Positions 17,729-26,612 of a DNA stretch of 64,000 nucleotides are shown piece after piece. The DNA lies in the NCBI GenBank assembly GCA_017527625.1, contig JAFXPV010000073.1, positions 5,018-69,017 of the forward strand. The letters run 5' to 3'. Position numbers and translations under genes: made by a program. Below the pieces are notes generated by a model. That model was not told the DNA's origin. It saw only the letters and a list, made by a program, of their open reading frames with translations, and made no database searches. Within the stretch, counting starts at the first letter, position 1, and every line of letters starts with the position of its first letter. This stretch comes from Bacteroidales bacterium (GTDB taxonomy: Bacteria; Bacteroidota; Bacteroidia; Bacteroidales; UBA932).

Positions 17729-20086
17729 TTACATCCTGTTCTTGGAATCGCTGCCGGCGCCGGTGCCGCGATACTTGCTCTGGGCGGCGTTGAAGATGTA
17801 GCGGACAGAGAACTTGACAAGCTGAGTGTTCATTATGTTCGTCTGCCTAACTTTGTAGTCGCCGAAATCGGTAGCGACATCGTTGTGGCCCATTCCTGCC
17901 AGGTCTTTGCCCTCGAGACGCAGTACCAGGGAACCATCCTTGAGAAGAGTCTTCTGGATAGCGGCAGAGAGGTCGAAGTAGACATTGGTGAGGTATATGT
18001 TCTGATTGTAACCACGGCTGTAGACGACGCCGCCAAGTTCCAGCTGCCACCCGCCCTTCAGACTCAGAGTATTGAACAACTGACCAATGAACATAGGCTT
18101 GTCATTGAATGAAGTCTGCCTTATGCCGGAGGGTTGGCTTGAGTCAGGAGCGTTGATGGTAAGCCACTGGGGCTGAGCGACGAAAGTATAGTTCAGAGAG
18201 AGCGGGCCGATCGTAGGAGTCAGGTTCACGAAAGCCGACAAATAGCGGAAAGGCTCATCCAGGTTGCGGGGTTTGACAAGCAGCACACCTTCATCGTTGT
18301 AACGGCTGGCCCACATAACGATGGCTTTGTCGACGTGAGAGTAAGTGGCGCCGATTGTCACGAATTTCCACAAGGCGGTCAGGCTCACGTCGTGCATAAT
18401 CTGAGGCTGCAGGGCAGCGTTTCCGCTCTGCCACAGGTAGCGGCTGTTGTAACGGATGGCGCTTGAGAGATTGGAGAAGTCCGGACGCTGGATCTTGGTG
18501 CTGTAGTTCAGCAGAAGCTGTACAGGACCGAAAGCATTGGAGTAAGACACTGTCGGGAACCAGTTGCCGTAAGAGCGCTTGATGTCGTTCTGATGACCCA
18601 GAGCATCCTCGTAGACATAATTGACGTGCTCATAGCGGACTCCTGTGCACATCTGGCCGAATTTGGGCAGATAGAAAGCGTATGACGCGAAACCGGCGAT
18701 ATTGTCCTCCTTCACGCTGGCATCTGAAGCCGGCACGGGAATGCCGGTGAGGGTGTATTTGTCAGTGCGGCGTGAGAAAGTCTCCTCGGTGCCAATCTGG
18801 AACTGTCCGACAAGTATGGGGTATGACAGGACAAGCTTGGTGGCGTACATCTTGTTCCGGCTGTCGGAATTGGTGCTTACCTTCGCGTCGTGCGTCATAT
18901 CGCTGGTTTCGTCAGAACTGCTGACAGTCGTGCTGACATTGGTGAAATAATCGGCATTGAAGTCGATGTTCAGCTTGCCGCCCACCGTGCCGTTGTAATA
19001 TAAGTTGGTGCCGATGTTGTAAGGAGCGACATCTCCAAAAGTGTCCTTGGTGAGCGTTTTTATGTTGTCAACCACGACGCCGTCGCGAGACACCAGGTCA
19101 GTTATAAGGGTTTGCTCCTTCAGGCTGAGATTACGGCCCCATTCGACCTTTCCGCCAATGAAATGATCGTCGGCAATCTGCCAGTTGATGCCGCTGCTGC
19201 CGCCTATGCTGCGAGCCAATGCTTCAGCGTCGATGGTAGCCTTGTCGAGGAATACCGGTGAAGAACTGGTTCTCTTCTCAGCGTCGCTGAGCTGGAGGAT
19301 ATTGTTCTTGTTATACTCGACGCTGGTAAAGATGTCCACTCCGCCTGTCCTGTAGTTCAAGTTCACGTGAGCTGACTGGTCGTTGAAATCAGCTCTTCGA
19401 AGGGACTGGGCGTCAGAGAGGTTGAGATTGAAGCCGAAACCGTCGCCCTGGCGGCGGATGGTCTTGATCCGCACTACGCTGCGCACCGTGGCATCGTACT
19501 GCGCTCCGGGGTTTGTAATGACCTCGATGCTCTGGATCTCGTTGCTCTGCAGGCGTTGCAGCTCGCTTGAGTCAGTCACCTTGTGGCCGTTGATATAGAT
19601 CAGCGGGGTGCCTTTGCCGATCACTTCGATGCCGTTCTGGCCCTTGACGATGCCGGGGGTCTTGGACAGCACATCGTTGGCATCGCCCAAATGCTCCAGC
19701 ACAGAGCCACGCACGTTGGTCTGAATACCCTCGCCGGTCAGTTTGGTTTTCGGCATCACGGCAGAAACCGCTGCGCCTTCCAGCAGCTGAGTATCTTCAA
19801 GAAGGGTGATGACCATTCCGTCCACAGGCGTCATATACTGCGTCTGATAGCCCATCATCACGACCATCATTATGCCGTCGGTTTCATCAGTCACTATATT
19901 GAATGTGCCGTCATCTTGCGTCACTGCGCCGCAGACTACACTTGAGTCAGCTCTTGACAGCACTGCCACGTTTGCGTAGGGCACCGGTTCTCCCTTGGCG
20001 TCTACCACCTTACCTTTCCAATCTTCCTTAGCGCCGGCCGTCAGTGCGGCCAGCATCATCATCGTTGCTAAAACCGATCTTTTCAT
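17729..20086 (-). CDS. Outer-membrane beta-barrel TonB-receptor-like protein
   Basis: A 785-residue outer-membrane protein. The chosen ATG at 20086 starts a signal peptide (MKRSVLATMMMLAALTAGA); the frame further upstream is non-coding. Residues 23-105 form a carboxypeptidase-regulatory-like domain (WKGKVVDAKGEPVPYANVAV), followed by a plug-like domain with GIVKGQNGIEVIGKGTPLIY and a large barrel of the OMP_b-brl_3 type. It ends in FSVRYIF before a short tail. These receptors lack a clear SusD partner, and none is present here. The substrate is unknown. It lies 94 nt beyond the glpQ start on the same strand, and the glpQ promoter sits between them. Confidence 0.85.
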   Translation of the reverse strand: MKRSVLATMMMLAALTAGAKEDWKGKVVDAKGEPVPYANVAVLSRADSSVVCGAVTQDDGTFNIVTDETDGIMMVVMMGYQTQYMTPVDGMVITLLEDTQLLEGAAVSAVMPKTKLTGEGIQTNVRGSVLEHLGDANDVLSKTPGIVKGQNGIEVIGKGTPLIYINGHKVTDSSELQRLQSNEIQSIEVITNPGAQYDATVRSVVRIKTIRRQGDGFGFNLNLSDAQSLRRADFNDQSAHVNLNYRTGGVDIFTSVEYNKNNILQLSDAEKRTSSSPVFLDKATIDAEALARSIGGSSGINWQIADDHFIGGKVEWGRNLSLKEQTLITDLVSRDGVVVDNIKTLTKDTFGDVAPYNIGTNLYYNGTVGGKLNIDFNADYFTNVSTTVSSSDETSDMTHDAKVSTNSDSRNKMYATKLVLSYPILVGQFQIGTEETFSRRTDKYTLTGIPVPASDASVKEDNIAGFASYAFYLPKFGQMCTGVRYEHVNYVYEDALGHQNDIKRSYGNWFPTVSYSNAFGPVQLLLNYSTKIQRPDFSNLSSAIRYNSRYLWQSGNAALQPQIMHDVSLTALWKFVTIGATYSHVDKAIVMWASRYNDEGVLLVKPRNLDEPFRYLSAFVNLTPTIGPLSLNYTFVAQPQWLTINAPDSSQPSGIRQTSFNDKPMFIGQLFNTLSLKGGWQLELGGVVYSRGYNQNIYLTNVYFDLSAAIQKTLLKDGSLVLRLEGKDLAGMGHNDVATDFGDYKVRQTNIMNTQLVKFSVRYIFNAAQSKYRGTGAGSDSKNRM

Positions 20087-20233
20087 CTTTTCTTGCGTTT
20101 GGATTTTGCTTATTAGACGCAGCTTTTTCAAAAATACTACACACATTAAACGCAAACTCACTCTAAAAGGTTGGCAAAAAAAATATATTTGTATAAATAA
20201 TGACGTACAGAGCAGAGAAAAGTTAATGAAGCA

Positions 20234-20725
20234 ATGAAAAACGCATTTGGATATATCCTGGGCTTCCTGATCTTTGTGGCCGGCATTCCTGCCCTTATGT
20301 GGCTGATATCCGGCAGACCCTTTCCCTGGGCGCCTGAGACAGGTGTTGCTGTGGTTGCAGCTATTCTTGCTGCCGTTGGACTTGCTCTGAGCGTATGGGC
20401 AATCGTATATATGAAAAAGGTCGGCGAGGGCAACCCCTTCGACGCCTACAATCATCAGGTAGCGCCGCGTACGAAGCATCTGATGACTTGCGGGCCTTAC
20501 AGTTTTTCCCGCAACCCGATGCTGCTTGGCATATACATTTATGACATCGGTTTTATGTTATGGCTTTGCAGCCTCTGGCCGCTGATTGTTTTTGCAGTCG
20601 AGGTGGTGCTGCTAACCCTTCAGGTTAGCGCCGAAGAAAAGCGCCTCGAAGCGGATTTCGGAGAAGAATACCGCGAGTATAAGAAAAGTGTTCCACGCTA
20701 TCTGAAAATTGACGTGCATGGTTAG
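20234..20725 (+). CDS. Isoprenylcysteine methyltransferase-like (PEMT/ICMT) membrane protein
   Basis: A 163-residue membrane protein with four to five hydrophobic helices. TCGPYSFSRNPMLLGIY and the final SAEEKRLEADFGEEYREYKKSVPRYL are the two conserved parts of the isoprenylcysteine/phospholipid methyltransferase superfamily; the R-x-P and E-E positions bind S-adenosylmethionine in this fold. Bacterial members act on unknown small lipids or phospholipids. It diverges from the outer-membrane receptor gene across 147 bp and overlaps the next gene by 8 nt. Confidence 0.82.
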   Translation: MKNAFGYILGFLIFVAGIPALMWLISGRPFPWAPETGVAVVAAILAAVGLALSVWAIVYMKKVGEGNPFDAYNHQVAPRTKHLMTCGPYSFSRNPMLLGIYIYDIGFMLWLCSLWPLIVFAVEVVLLTLQVSAEEKRLEADFGEEYREYKKSVPRYLKIDVHG

Positions 20726-21176
20726 GAAGATTCATCTGCTGGCCATCAACGGACTGATGTGGACGGCTATCGGGACCAAGATCGCGATAACCGGCGTGAG
20801 CCATTATATACAGACAGTACGGGACACTGCGGCGGTCAGTGGTTCGGCAAGTTATGCCGGCCTGTCTAAGCTCTGCTGGATGATTCCGCTGTCAGCGCTG
20901 GTGTTCGCAGGGTTCTACTTGATGTTCACCGGGGTGGTGCGCAAGTATTCGGCACGCATTCACGCTCTGCCCGGCGAGAAACAACCCGTCTACAAGACGT
21001 TCAGCGTCAAGGGCTACCTGATTATCGCCTTTATGATTTCGCTGGGAATTATACTTAAGCATATCCCTGGCATCCCGGCCTCATTCTTTGCCTGGTTCTA
21101 CTGCGGCCTCGGCCCTGGTCTCCTCTCCGCCGGCATCCGCTTTCTTATCCGCTGGTGGAAAGCCCGTGATTTGTAA
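20718..21176 (+). CDS. Small membrane protein, unknown function
   Basis: A 152-residue protein with about three to four hydrophobic segments; I do not recognise the family. The start at ATG 20718 overlaps the end of the methyltransferase-like gene by 8 nt, and a TTG nine bases earlier is an alternative. It has a basic loop (GVVRKYSARIHALPGEKQ) between hydrophobic segments and a basic C-terminus (RWWKARDL), so it probably sits in the inner membrane with these parts in the cytoplasm. Its start codon forms one of the very few CATG sites in the window. Overlap with the methyltransferase-like gene suggests a joint role. Confidence 0.55.
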   Translation: MVRKIHLLAINGLMWTAIGTKIAITGVSHYIQTVRDTAAVSGSASYAGLSKLCWMIPLSALVFAGFYLMFTGVVRKYSARIHALPGEKQPVYKTFSVKGYLIIAFMISLGIILKHIPGIPASFFAWFYCGLGPGLLSAGIRFLIRWWKARDL

Positions 21177-21304
21177 CCCCAGGGTTTCAGCTGGAAACGC
21201 AAACACCTCCCCTCTTTTTTGATGGGGAGACGTTAATGTTTTACATTGAAAATGAAGAGATTGAAAATCACGCGCAAAATTCCTTCAATAAATTCACAAA
21301 ATAA

Positions 21305-21336
21305 TTTGGTTTATATTATAAACTACTTTATCTTTG
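21305..21336 (+). promoter_or_regulatory. Bacteroidota-type promoter
   Basis: TTTG (21305-21308) and TATCTTTG (21329-21336) are an exact match to the -33/-7 consensus with 20 nt between them. They lie 64 nt before the ATG of the membrane protein at 21401. The rest of the 21177-21400 gap shows only a weak CTCCCC/GGGGAG hairpin near 21207-21229. Confidence 0.7.
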
Positions 21337-21400
21337 TAATGCGGTTAGGACAGACTGCGCAGCTGGACCCGGCCGGAAAACCTGATAAATTATTAATACA

Positions 21401-21976
21401 ATGGAAAAGAACAAAGAAATGACAGCGAGCGAAAGCCTGGCTCTCATCGCTGAAACGATGAATAACAGCCGCAGGGTTATTCTCCGCACCAACTCAAAGC
21501 ACTTTATCCTTTGGGGTGTATTACTGACTGTATTGTCTCTCGTAATCTACTTCCTCTGGCACAGCACCGGCAGCGCTAACTGGAACCTTCTATGGTTCGC
21601 TATGCCTGCGATCGGCTACGGAACCGCTGCTCTTGTCAACAACAAGAAAGATGCTGATCCGAAGAATGAAATCAGCCGTCTTCTTGGTCTCAGCTGGGCG
21701 GCTTTCGGCTTTTTTTCAGTAGTTCTCAGCGCCATCGCAATCTTCGCAGTTCCGATGAACATCACCCTCATCATCGTCCTGCTGCTCGGTCTTGCAGAGT
21801 GCATCTCGGGAGTTATCCTGAGGAGTTGGCCCATCGCCATCGCAGGTATGATAATGGGTATCGGCGGCGCAGTCGCTGCAGTTCTTCTGAAGTCTGAAGC
21901 TCAACTGCTTCTCTTCACCCTCGGCGGACTCCTGCTCGCAGTCACCGGTCTTGTAATCAAACTTCAATACAAATAA
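21401..21976 (+). CDS. Membrane protein paired with a winged-helix regulator
   Basis: A 191-residue protein with a cytoplasmic N-terminal helix (MTASESLALIAETMNNSRR) and about five to six transmembrane segments. I cannot name its function. Bacteroidota often carry such a membrane protein directly before a small winged-helix regulator, as here with 5 nt between the genes, so a membrane sensor or stress-response pair is possible. It has its own well-formed promoter at 21305-21336, which separates it from the genes upstream. Confidence 0.6.
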   Translation: MEKNKEMTASESLALIAETMNNSRRVILRTNSKHFILWGVLLTVLSLVIYFLWHSTGSANWNLLWFAMPAIGYGTAALVNNKKDADPKNEISRLLGLSWAAFGFFSVVLSAIAIFAVPMNITLIIVLLLGLAECISGVILRSWPIAIAGMIMGIGGAVAAVLLKSEAQLLLFTLGGLLLAVTGLVIKLQYK

Positions 21977-21981
21977 CAGCT

Positions 21982-22272
21982 ATGTTTCCGAAACTCGACC
22001 CGATCCTTCACTCGGAGCTGAGGCTGGCCGTGATGTCCATCCTCGCCGGTGTCGAAGACGCGGACTTCTCCTTCATCAAGAAGCAGACAGGCGCGACATC
22101 CGGAAATCTGAGCGTGCAGATCGACAAACTTTGTGCGGCGGGCTACATCACCGTGGAGAAAGGCTTCAAAGGAAAGATGCCCCGCACCACCTGCCGCATC
22201 ACAGAAGCAGGCCTTCAAGCCTTCAGCAACTACGTCACAGCCCTGCAGGAATACCTGTCAGCCGGCAAATAA
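21982..22272 (+). CDS. Winged-helix transcriptional regulator (MarR/PadR-like)
   Basis: A 96-residue DNA-binding protein. The helix-turn-helix region reads LRLAVMSILAGVEDADFSFIKKQTGATSGNLSVQIDKL (about residues 14-50), followed by the wing GYITVEKGFKGKMPRTTCRIT and a dimerisation helix. This is the single-domain winged-helix family common in Bacteroidota, related to MarR/ArsR regulators. It follows the membrane protein by 5 nt and ends just before a bidirectional terminator. It probably regulates its own operon; no clear operator is visible near 21305-21400. Confidence 0.8.
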   Translation: MFPKLDPILHSELRLAVMSILAGVEDADFSFIKKQTGATSGNLSVQIDKLCAAGYITVEKGFKGKMPRTTCRITEAGLQAFSNYVTALQEYLSAGK

Positions 22273-22315
22273 GGGACAGTAGCTTCCCTGCCCATAATGG
22301 CAGATAACAAAGAAA

Positions 22316-22347
22316 AGCCGTCGCGAAAAACGACGGCTATTTCTTTT
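22316..22347. terminator. Bidirectional intrinsic terminator
   Basis: AGCCGTCG (22316-22323) pairs with CGACGGCT (22331-22338) around a CGAAAAA loop. It is flanked by an A-rich run on the left and a T-rich run on the right, so it can end both the winged-helix gene and the leftward ACT-domain gene. Confidence 0.8.
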
Positions 22348-22367
22348 ACATAAAGCTCAATGGGCGA

Positions 22368-22787
22368 TCAGGCCAGATCCTCCGCCGTGAGGTAGTGCAG
22401 TCCGTTGGCTGATATTACTTCACGGGCTTCCTGCTCCTGGTCGGTGCGGAAGACGAGGATGCCGTTGCCTTTGTAGAGGAAAGCATACATATAGGTAATG
22501 CCGATGGACGCGTCGCTGAATATGCGCACCACGTCAGCCGCTCCGCCGGGCTGGTTGTCAAGCTCGAGGGCGAAGACTTCCGACAGCGCCACTGCCACTC
22601 CTGCTGCCTTCAGTTCGGTGTAAGCCCTGTCGGGCTCGCTGCAAATAATCCTGAAAATGCCGTATTCCGCCGTGTCGGCGATAGTGCAGGCAATCATCTG
22701 GATGTGAGACTGCTTGATGAGTTCCAGCACTTTGATGAGCGTGCCGGAGCTATTCTCGATGAAGATGGATAGTTGCGGAATAGTCAT
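22368..22787 (-). CDS. ACT domain protein
   Basis: A 139-residue protein made of two ACT-like repeats. The first runs from IPQLSIFIENSSGTLIKVLELI, the second from LDNQPGGAADVVRIFSDASI. ACT domains bind amino acids and regulate enzymes. It is the last gene of the iorA-iorB-paaK operon, 16 nt after paaK, and the same association is common in Bacteroidota and clostridia. It may sense phenylalanine or another aromatic amino acid made by the pathway; that is inference from context. Confidence 0.85.
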   Translation of the reverse strand: MTIPQLSIFIENSSGTLIKVLELIKQSHIQMIACTIADTAEYGIFRIICSEPDRAYTELKAAGVAVALSEVFALELDNQPGGAADVVRIFSDASIGITYMYAFLYKGNGILVFRTDQEQEAREVISANGLHYLTAEDLA

Positions 22788-22803
22788 AATATGCTGTTTT
22801 TAA

Positions 22804-24114
22804 TTATTGCAATTTACGCTTGTCGACCACGCGGGTGCTCTTGCCCTGGCTGCGTTCTATCGTGCCGGGAGCCTTGAGCTGCACCTTGACTCCGATGCTG
22901 AGCACGCTCTTGAGCTTGGCTGAGAGTTTCTTGCTGAGCTCGTCGATGGCTGCCGGGGTGTCCATCGTGGCAGTGAAATAATCCTGACGAAGCTCTACCT
23001 GGACGGTCAGCGTGTCGAGGTTGTTGACACGGTCAACGACCAGCATATAGCGGGGCGCGATTTCCTCCATTGTGAGAACGACGCTCTCAACCTGGCTCGG
23101 GAAGACGTTGATTCCGCGGATGATGAGCATATCGTCGCTGCGGCCCTGGATGGCGCTCATACGGACGTTCGTGCGGCCGCAGGGGCACTCCCCTTCCATC
23201 AGCGAGCAGAGGTCGCGGGTGCGATAGCGCAGCACCGGCATTCCCTCCTTGGTGAGGGTTGTGAACACGAGTTCTCCTGTCTGACCTGCGGGCAGCGGCT
23301 CGAGGGTCACGGGGTCGATTATCTCGGGGAAGAAGTGGTCTTCGTTGATGTGGGAGCCGTGCTGCTCGTCGCATTCGTAGCTGACGCTGGGACCCATTAT
23401 TTCGCTCAGGCCATAGATGTTGTAGCCCTTGAGGCCCAGCCTGCTCTGGATCTCCTGACGCATACCTTCAGTCCAGGGCTCAGCGCCGAAAGCTCCGGTG
23501 CGCAGCTTGATCTGGTCCTTGGTTATGCCCATCTTCTCCATCGTCTCCGCGAGGTAGAGGGCGTAAGACGGCGTGCAGGCTATGCCGGTAATGCCGAGAT
23601 CGCGGATCAGGCGGGCGTGCTTCTCGGTGTTGCCGGTCGATGCCGGGACTACCGACGCTCCCACCTTCTCCACTCCGTTGTGGGCTCCGAGGCCGCCGGT
23701 GAACAGGCCGTAACCGTATGCGACTGAGAAAATGTCGTTGCGAGTAACTCCAAACGCGGTGAGGCTGCGGGCCATACACTCGCTCCAGACGCCGATGTCC
23801 TTGCGGGTATATCCCACGATCGTAGGATTGCCGGTGGTGCCGCTGGAAGCGTGGATGCGGATTATCTCGCTGGCAGGAGCCGCCTGCAGGCCGAAAGGAT
23901 AATTGTCGCGAAGGTCCTTCTTTGTGGTGAAGGGCAACTTGACGATGTCATCTATCGTCGTGATGTCTTCCGGGGTCAGGTCCATCTCCTGGAGCTTGTT
24001 GCGGTAGAAGGGAACGTTGTGATAGACGTATTCGACTACTTTGTGGAGCCGTTTGCCCTGCAGCTCGCGCATCTGGTCGCGGCTCATACATTCTTTTGTG
24101 GGATTCCAGATCAT
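22804..24114 (-). CDS. paaK: Phenylacetate--CoA ligase
   Basis: A 436-residue adenylate-forming enzyme that makes phenylacetyl-CoA (or another arylacetyl-CoA) from the free acid, CoA and ATP. The ATG at 24114 begins MIWNPTKECMSRDQM, typical for PaaK; the longer upstream frame overlaps iorB and is rejected. The AMP-binding motif HASSGTTGNPT lies near residue 90, YGLSEIMGP near 235, and TRDLCSLMEGECPCGR near 310-325. It lies 13 nt after iorB and 16 nt before the ACT gene. With IorAB it would feed arylacetyl-CoA into reductive carboxylation, giving aryl pyruvates and aromatic amino acids, or run the reverse in fermentation. Confidence 0.93.
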   Translation of the reverse strand: MIWNPTKECMSRDQMRELQGKRLHKVVEYVYHNVPFYRNKLQEMDLTPEDITTIDDIVKLPFTTKKDLRDNYPFGLQAAPASEIIRIHASSGTTGNPTIVGYTRKDIGVWSECMARSLTAFGVTRNDIFSVAYGYGLFTGGLGAHNGVEKVGASVVPASTGNTEKHARLIRDLGITGIACTPSYALYLAETMEKMGITKDQIKLRTGAFGAEPWTEGMRQEIQSRLGLKGYNIYGLSEIMGPSVSYECDEQHGSHINEDHFFPEIIDPVTLEPLPAGQTGELVFTTLTKEGMPVLRYRTRDLCSLMEGECPCGRTNVRMSAIQGRSDDMLIIRGINVFPSQVESVVLTMEEIAPRYMLVVDRVNNLDTLTVQVELRQDYFTATMDTPAAIDELSKKLSAKLKSVLSIGVKVQLKAPGTIERSQGKSTRVVDKRKLQ

Positions 24115-24127
24115 TGTATTGTGGTGC

Positions 24128-24709
24128 TTACTGATTCTTTGAGTGGTTGAGGCCGAGGTCGAAGGCCTTGAGGTTTGCTGCGACCACCGCCTCGCCCTTG
24201 GGAGCGAAGACACGGGCCACGGCGTCGCGCAGCTGCTGCGGCTCGAGCAGCTTGATGAAGGGGGCGGCCATACCGAGCAGCACGACGTTGGCGCTCTTGG
24301 GCAGGCCGTTGTCGCGGGCCATCTCTTCGATGTCGAGGCGGACGCTGTGAGGCATCGCGTCAATCTCCGCCAGCACTGCGGCCTGGTCGGGGTAGTTGGG
24401 GATGTTGACCACCGGCTTCGAAGACGTCACGATGATGCCGTCCGCAGCCAGGTACGGCAGATAGCGCAGGGCTTCCATCGGCTCCATCGACAGAATCATA
24501 TCGGCACCGCCGCGGGCTATGAGGTCGCTCCAGATGGGTTCCGTGGACAGACGCAGGTCGCTCTGGACGTCGCCGCCGCGCTGGCTCATACCGTGCACTT
24601 CGGCCTGTTTGAGGTGAAGGCCTGCGGCTGTCGCCGCTTCTGCTATTATCGTCGCGATGGAGAGGATCCCCTGCCCTCCTACACCGCAGAGTTTTATGTC
24701 GAGTTTCAT
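24128..24709 (-). CDS. iorB: Indolepyruvate ferredoxin oxidoreductase, beta subunit
   Basis: A 193-residue gamma/beta-type subunit of the 2-oxoacid:ferredoxin oxidoreductase family. KLCGVGGQGILSIATIIAEA near the start and QAEVHGMSQRGGDVQSDLRL are the family signatures. ATG 24709 overlaps the iorA stop by 4 nt (ATGA on the minus strand), which supports this start over longer ones. Together with IorA it interconverts aryl pyruvates and arylacetyl-CoA with ferredoxin as electron carrier, in the cytoplasm. Confidence 0.92.
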   Translation of the reverse strand: MKLDIKLCGVGGQGILSIATIIAEAATAAGLHLKQAEVHGMSQRGGDVQSDLRLSTEPIWSDLIARGGADMILSMEPMEALRYLPYLAADGIIVTSSKPVVNIPNYPDQAAVLAEIDAMPHSVRLDIEEMARDNGLPKSANVVLLGMAAPFIKLLEPQQLRDAVARVFAPKGEAVVAANLKAFDLGLNHSKNQ

Positions 24710-26406
24710 TTGCTTTCCGTTTTCTTGGCAGCACGCATCCTGCGGCCGAGGGTCTGCATACATTCGCGCTGAGATATGATCACCGATACGCCCTTGTAGG
24801 CCATTTCTTCCCTGATTATGCGGGTTATTACTTCCATATTCCTGGGCAGCGGCACGACAAGGTGCAGGTGCTCGCGCTCCACACCGAGGGCCAGGCATAT
24901 CGCTTCGTACTTGTTGAGGCCGGCTGAGTCCTGTCCGCCAGTCATCGCCGTCGTGAAATTGTCGCTGATTATCACGGTGATGGGGCTGTTCTCGTTCACG
25001 GCGTCCAGCAGGCCGGTCATACCCGAGTGGGTGAAGGTGGAGTCGCCGATGACTGTCACCACAGGGAACATTCCGGCGTCTGCGGCTCCTTTGGCCAGAG
25101 TTATGGCCGAGCCCATATCGACGCAGCTTTCCAGAGCCCTGAACGGAGGCAGGAAGCCGAGGGCGTAGCAGCCGATGTCGCCGAATATCCTCGAATCAGG
25201 AAACTCGTTGGCCACGAAGCCGAGGGCGGCGAATACATCGCGGTGGCCGCAGCCCTGGCAGAGCTGGGGCGGACGCGGGGCGACGTTCCGGGCGGGGCTG
25301 AAGACGGGACCGCACTTCACACCGAGGGCCGAAGCGACGCTGTCGGGGGTCAGCTCGCCCATACGGGGCAGGCAGCCGTGGATCAGCTCTCCGGTCAGGG
25401 GCATACGGGTCGCGTCAAGCTCGCCCTGGTCTGCACGGCGGCCGGCCAGCTTGCAGACAATCGGATAGCCGGCACCTAGTATTCCGCGCACGTTCTCCTC
25501 TACGAACGGCTGGCCTTCTTCGACAACGAGTATCTTGTCGCAGCTCGCCGCCAGCGCCTTGACCTTGGCCTCAGGAAGCGGGTACTGCGAGATTTTCAGT
25601 ATGGGGATGCCTGCGGGGGCAGTTTCCTTTACGTAGTTATATCCGATGCCCGCGGCGATGATGCCCAAGGGGTGGATCGGGGCGGGGGTGGCGGCGGGTG
25701 TGGCATCCAGGCCTTCCAGCCAGTTGTAGGGCGAGTCTTCAGAGCAGCAGCCTATGCGGTCCTGGAGGGACACAAGCTTGGCGTACTGCCTGCGCGCGTT
25801 CAGAGGGATCAGCACCCAGCGGCTGAGGTCCTTGTCAGGATTGAAAGGATTCTCGGGGCAGGCCTCGCCACGCACCTCCACTGCAGCCCGCGAATGCGCC
25901 AGTCGCGTCACAAGGCGCATCAGCACAGGGAGTTGCAGAGCTTCAGAAAGCTCGAAGGCCACAGACATCATATCGTAAGCCTCCTGCTGATTCGACGGTT
26001 CCAGAATGGGCACCATCGCAAACTTCCCGTAGAAGCGCGAATCCTGCTCGTTCTGCGACGAGTGCATCGAAGGGTCGTCCGCGCTCAGCACCACCAGACC
26101 TCCGTTGACGCCCGTGCTGGCCGAATTGATGAAGGGATCGGCGCAGACGTTCAGACCCACGTGTTTCATACACACCAGGGCCCGCTTGCCGGCATAAGAC
26201 ATACCGAGCGCAGTCTCCATCGCAGTTTTTTCGTTCGTGCACCAGCGGCTGTGAACTCCGCGTTCCTTCGCAAGAGGGCTGTGCTGTATATATTCTGTAA
26301 TTTCGGTGGACGGGGTTCCCGGATAAGCATACACACCAGACAGTCCAGCGTGCAACGCTCCCAGGGCCAACGCCTCATCGCCAAGTAGCAGTCTCTTTTC
26401 AGACAT
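24706..26406 (-). CDS. iorA: Indolepyruvate ferredoxin oxidoreductase, alpha subunit (no C-terminal ferredoxin domain)
   Basis: A 566-residue thiamine-diphosphate enzyme subunit. The N-terminal GVYAYPGTPSTEITEYI and KHVGLNVCADPFINSA are the pyruvate:ferredoxin core. LCQGCGHRDVFAAL begins the TPP-binding half, with GDSTFTHSGMTGLLDAVNEN as the TPP/Mg motif and ISDNFTTAMTGGQ following. The protein ends with KGVSVIISQRECMQTLGRRM and a basic tail. The two C-terminal [4Fe-4S] ferredoxin clusters of archaeal IorA are absent: I see no CxxCxxC pattern there. A good promoter precedes it at 26430-26460. It leads the operon with iorB, paaK and the ACT gene. Confidence 0.9.
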   Translation of the reverse strand: MSEKRLLLGDEALALGALHAGLSGVYAYPGTPSTEITEYIQHSPLAKERGVHSRWCTNEKTAMETALGMSYAGKRALVCMKHVGLNVCADPFINSASTGVNGGLVVLSADDPSMHSSQNEQDSRFYGKFAMVPILEPSNQQEAYDMMSVAFELSEALQLPVLMRLVTRLAHSRAAVEVRGEACPENPFNPDKDLSRWVLIPLNARRQYAKLVSLQDRIGCCSEDSPYNWLEGLDATPAATPAPIHPLGIIAAGIGYNYVKETAPAGIPILKISQYPLPEAKVKALAASCDKILVVEEGQPFVEENVRGILGAGYPIVCKLAGRRADQGELDATRMPLTGELIHGCLPRMGELTPDSVASALGVKCGPVFSPARNVAPRPPQLCQGCGHRDVFAALGFVANEFPDSRIFGDIGCYALGFLPPFRALESCVDMGSAITLAKGAADAGMFPVVTVIGDSTFTHSGMTGLLDAVNENSPITVIISDNFTTAMTGGQDSAGLNKYEAICLALGVEREHLHLVVPLPRNMEVITRIIREEMAYKGVSVIISQRECMQTLGRRMRAAKKTESK

Positions 26407-26429
26407 AATTCAGATGATAAACTGAAGGG

Positions 26430-26460
26430 CAAAAGTAGGTTTTTACCGTCACTAATGCAA
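26430..26460 (-). promoter_or_regulatory. Promoter of the iorA-iorB-paaK operon
   Basis: On the minus strand TTGC (26460-26457) and TACTTTTG (26437-26430) are 19 nt apart, a good Bacteroidota promoter. The predicted leader before the iorA ATG at 26406 is only about 17 nt. Confidence 0.65.
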
Positions 26461-26612
26461 GAAAACGCCGCCCTTTGTGATATTCTGCCCTCCCTTCCCA
26501 GCGTGCACCGACGCTCGAATAGACATCCCCCATCCCGCTGAACCGAACCCGGCGCGGCCAACAGCACGCAAAACCAGCACCCGTCCAGCGAAAACGCCAT
26601 TTGCGACGGATA

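Noticed and set aside
17729..20086. SusC of a polysaccharide utilisation locus
   Set aside because: No SusD gene is adjacent, and the protein is of the shorter OMP_b-brl_3 type, about 785 residues.
17729..20479. A 916-residue version of the outer-membrane receptor
   Set aside because: The first 131 codons are upstream DNA overlapping the divergent methyltransferase-like gene; a normal signal peptide begins at 20086.
21207..21229. Terminator after the 20718 gene
   Set aside because: The CTCCCC/GGGGAG stem has six pairs, an 11-nt loop containing the T-run, and no T-run after the stem.
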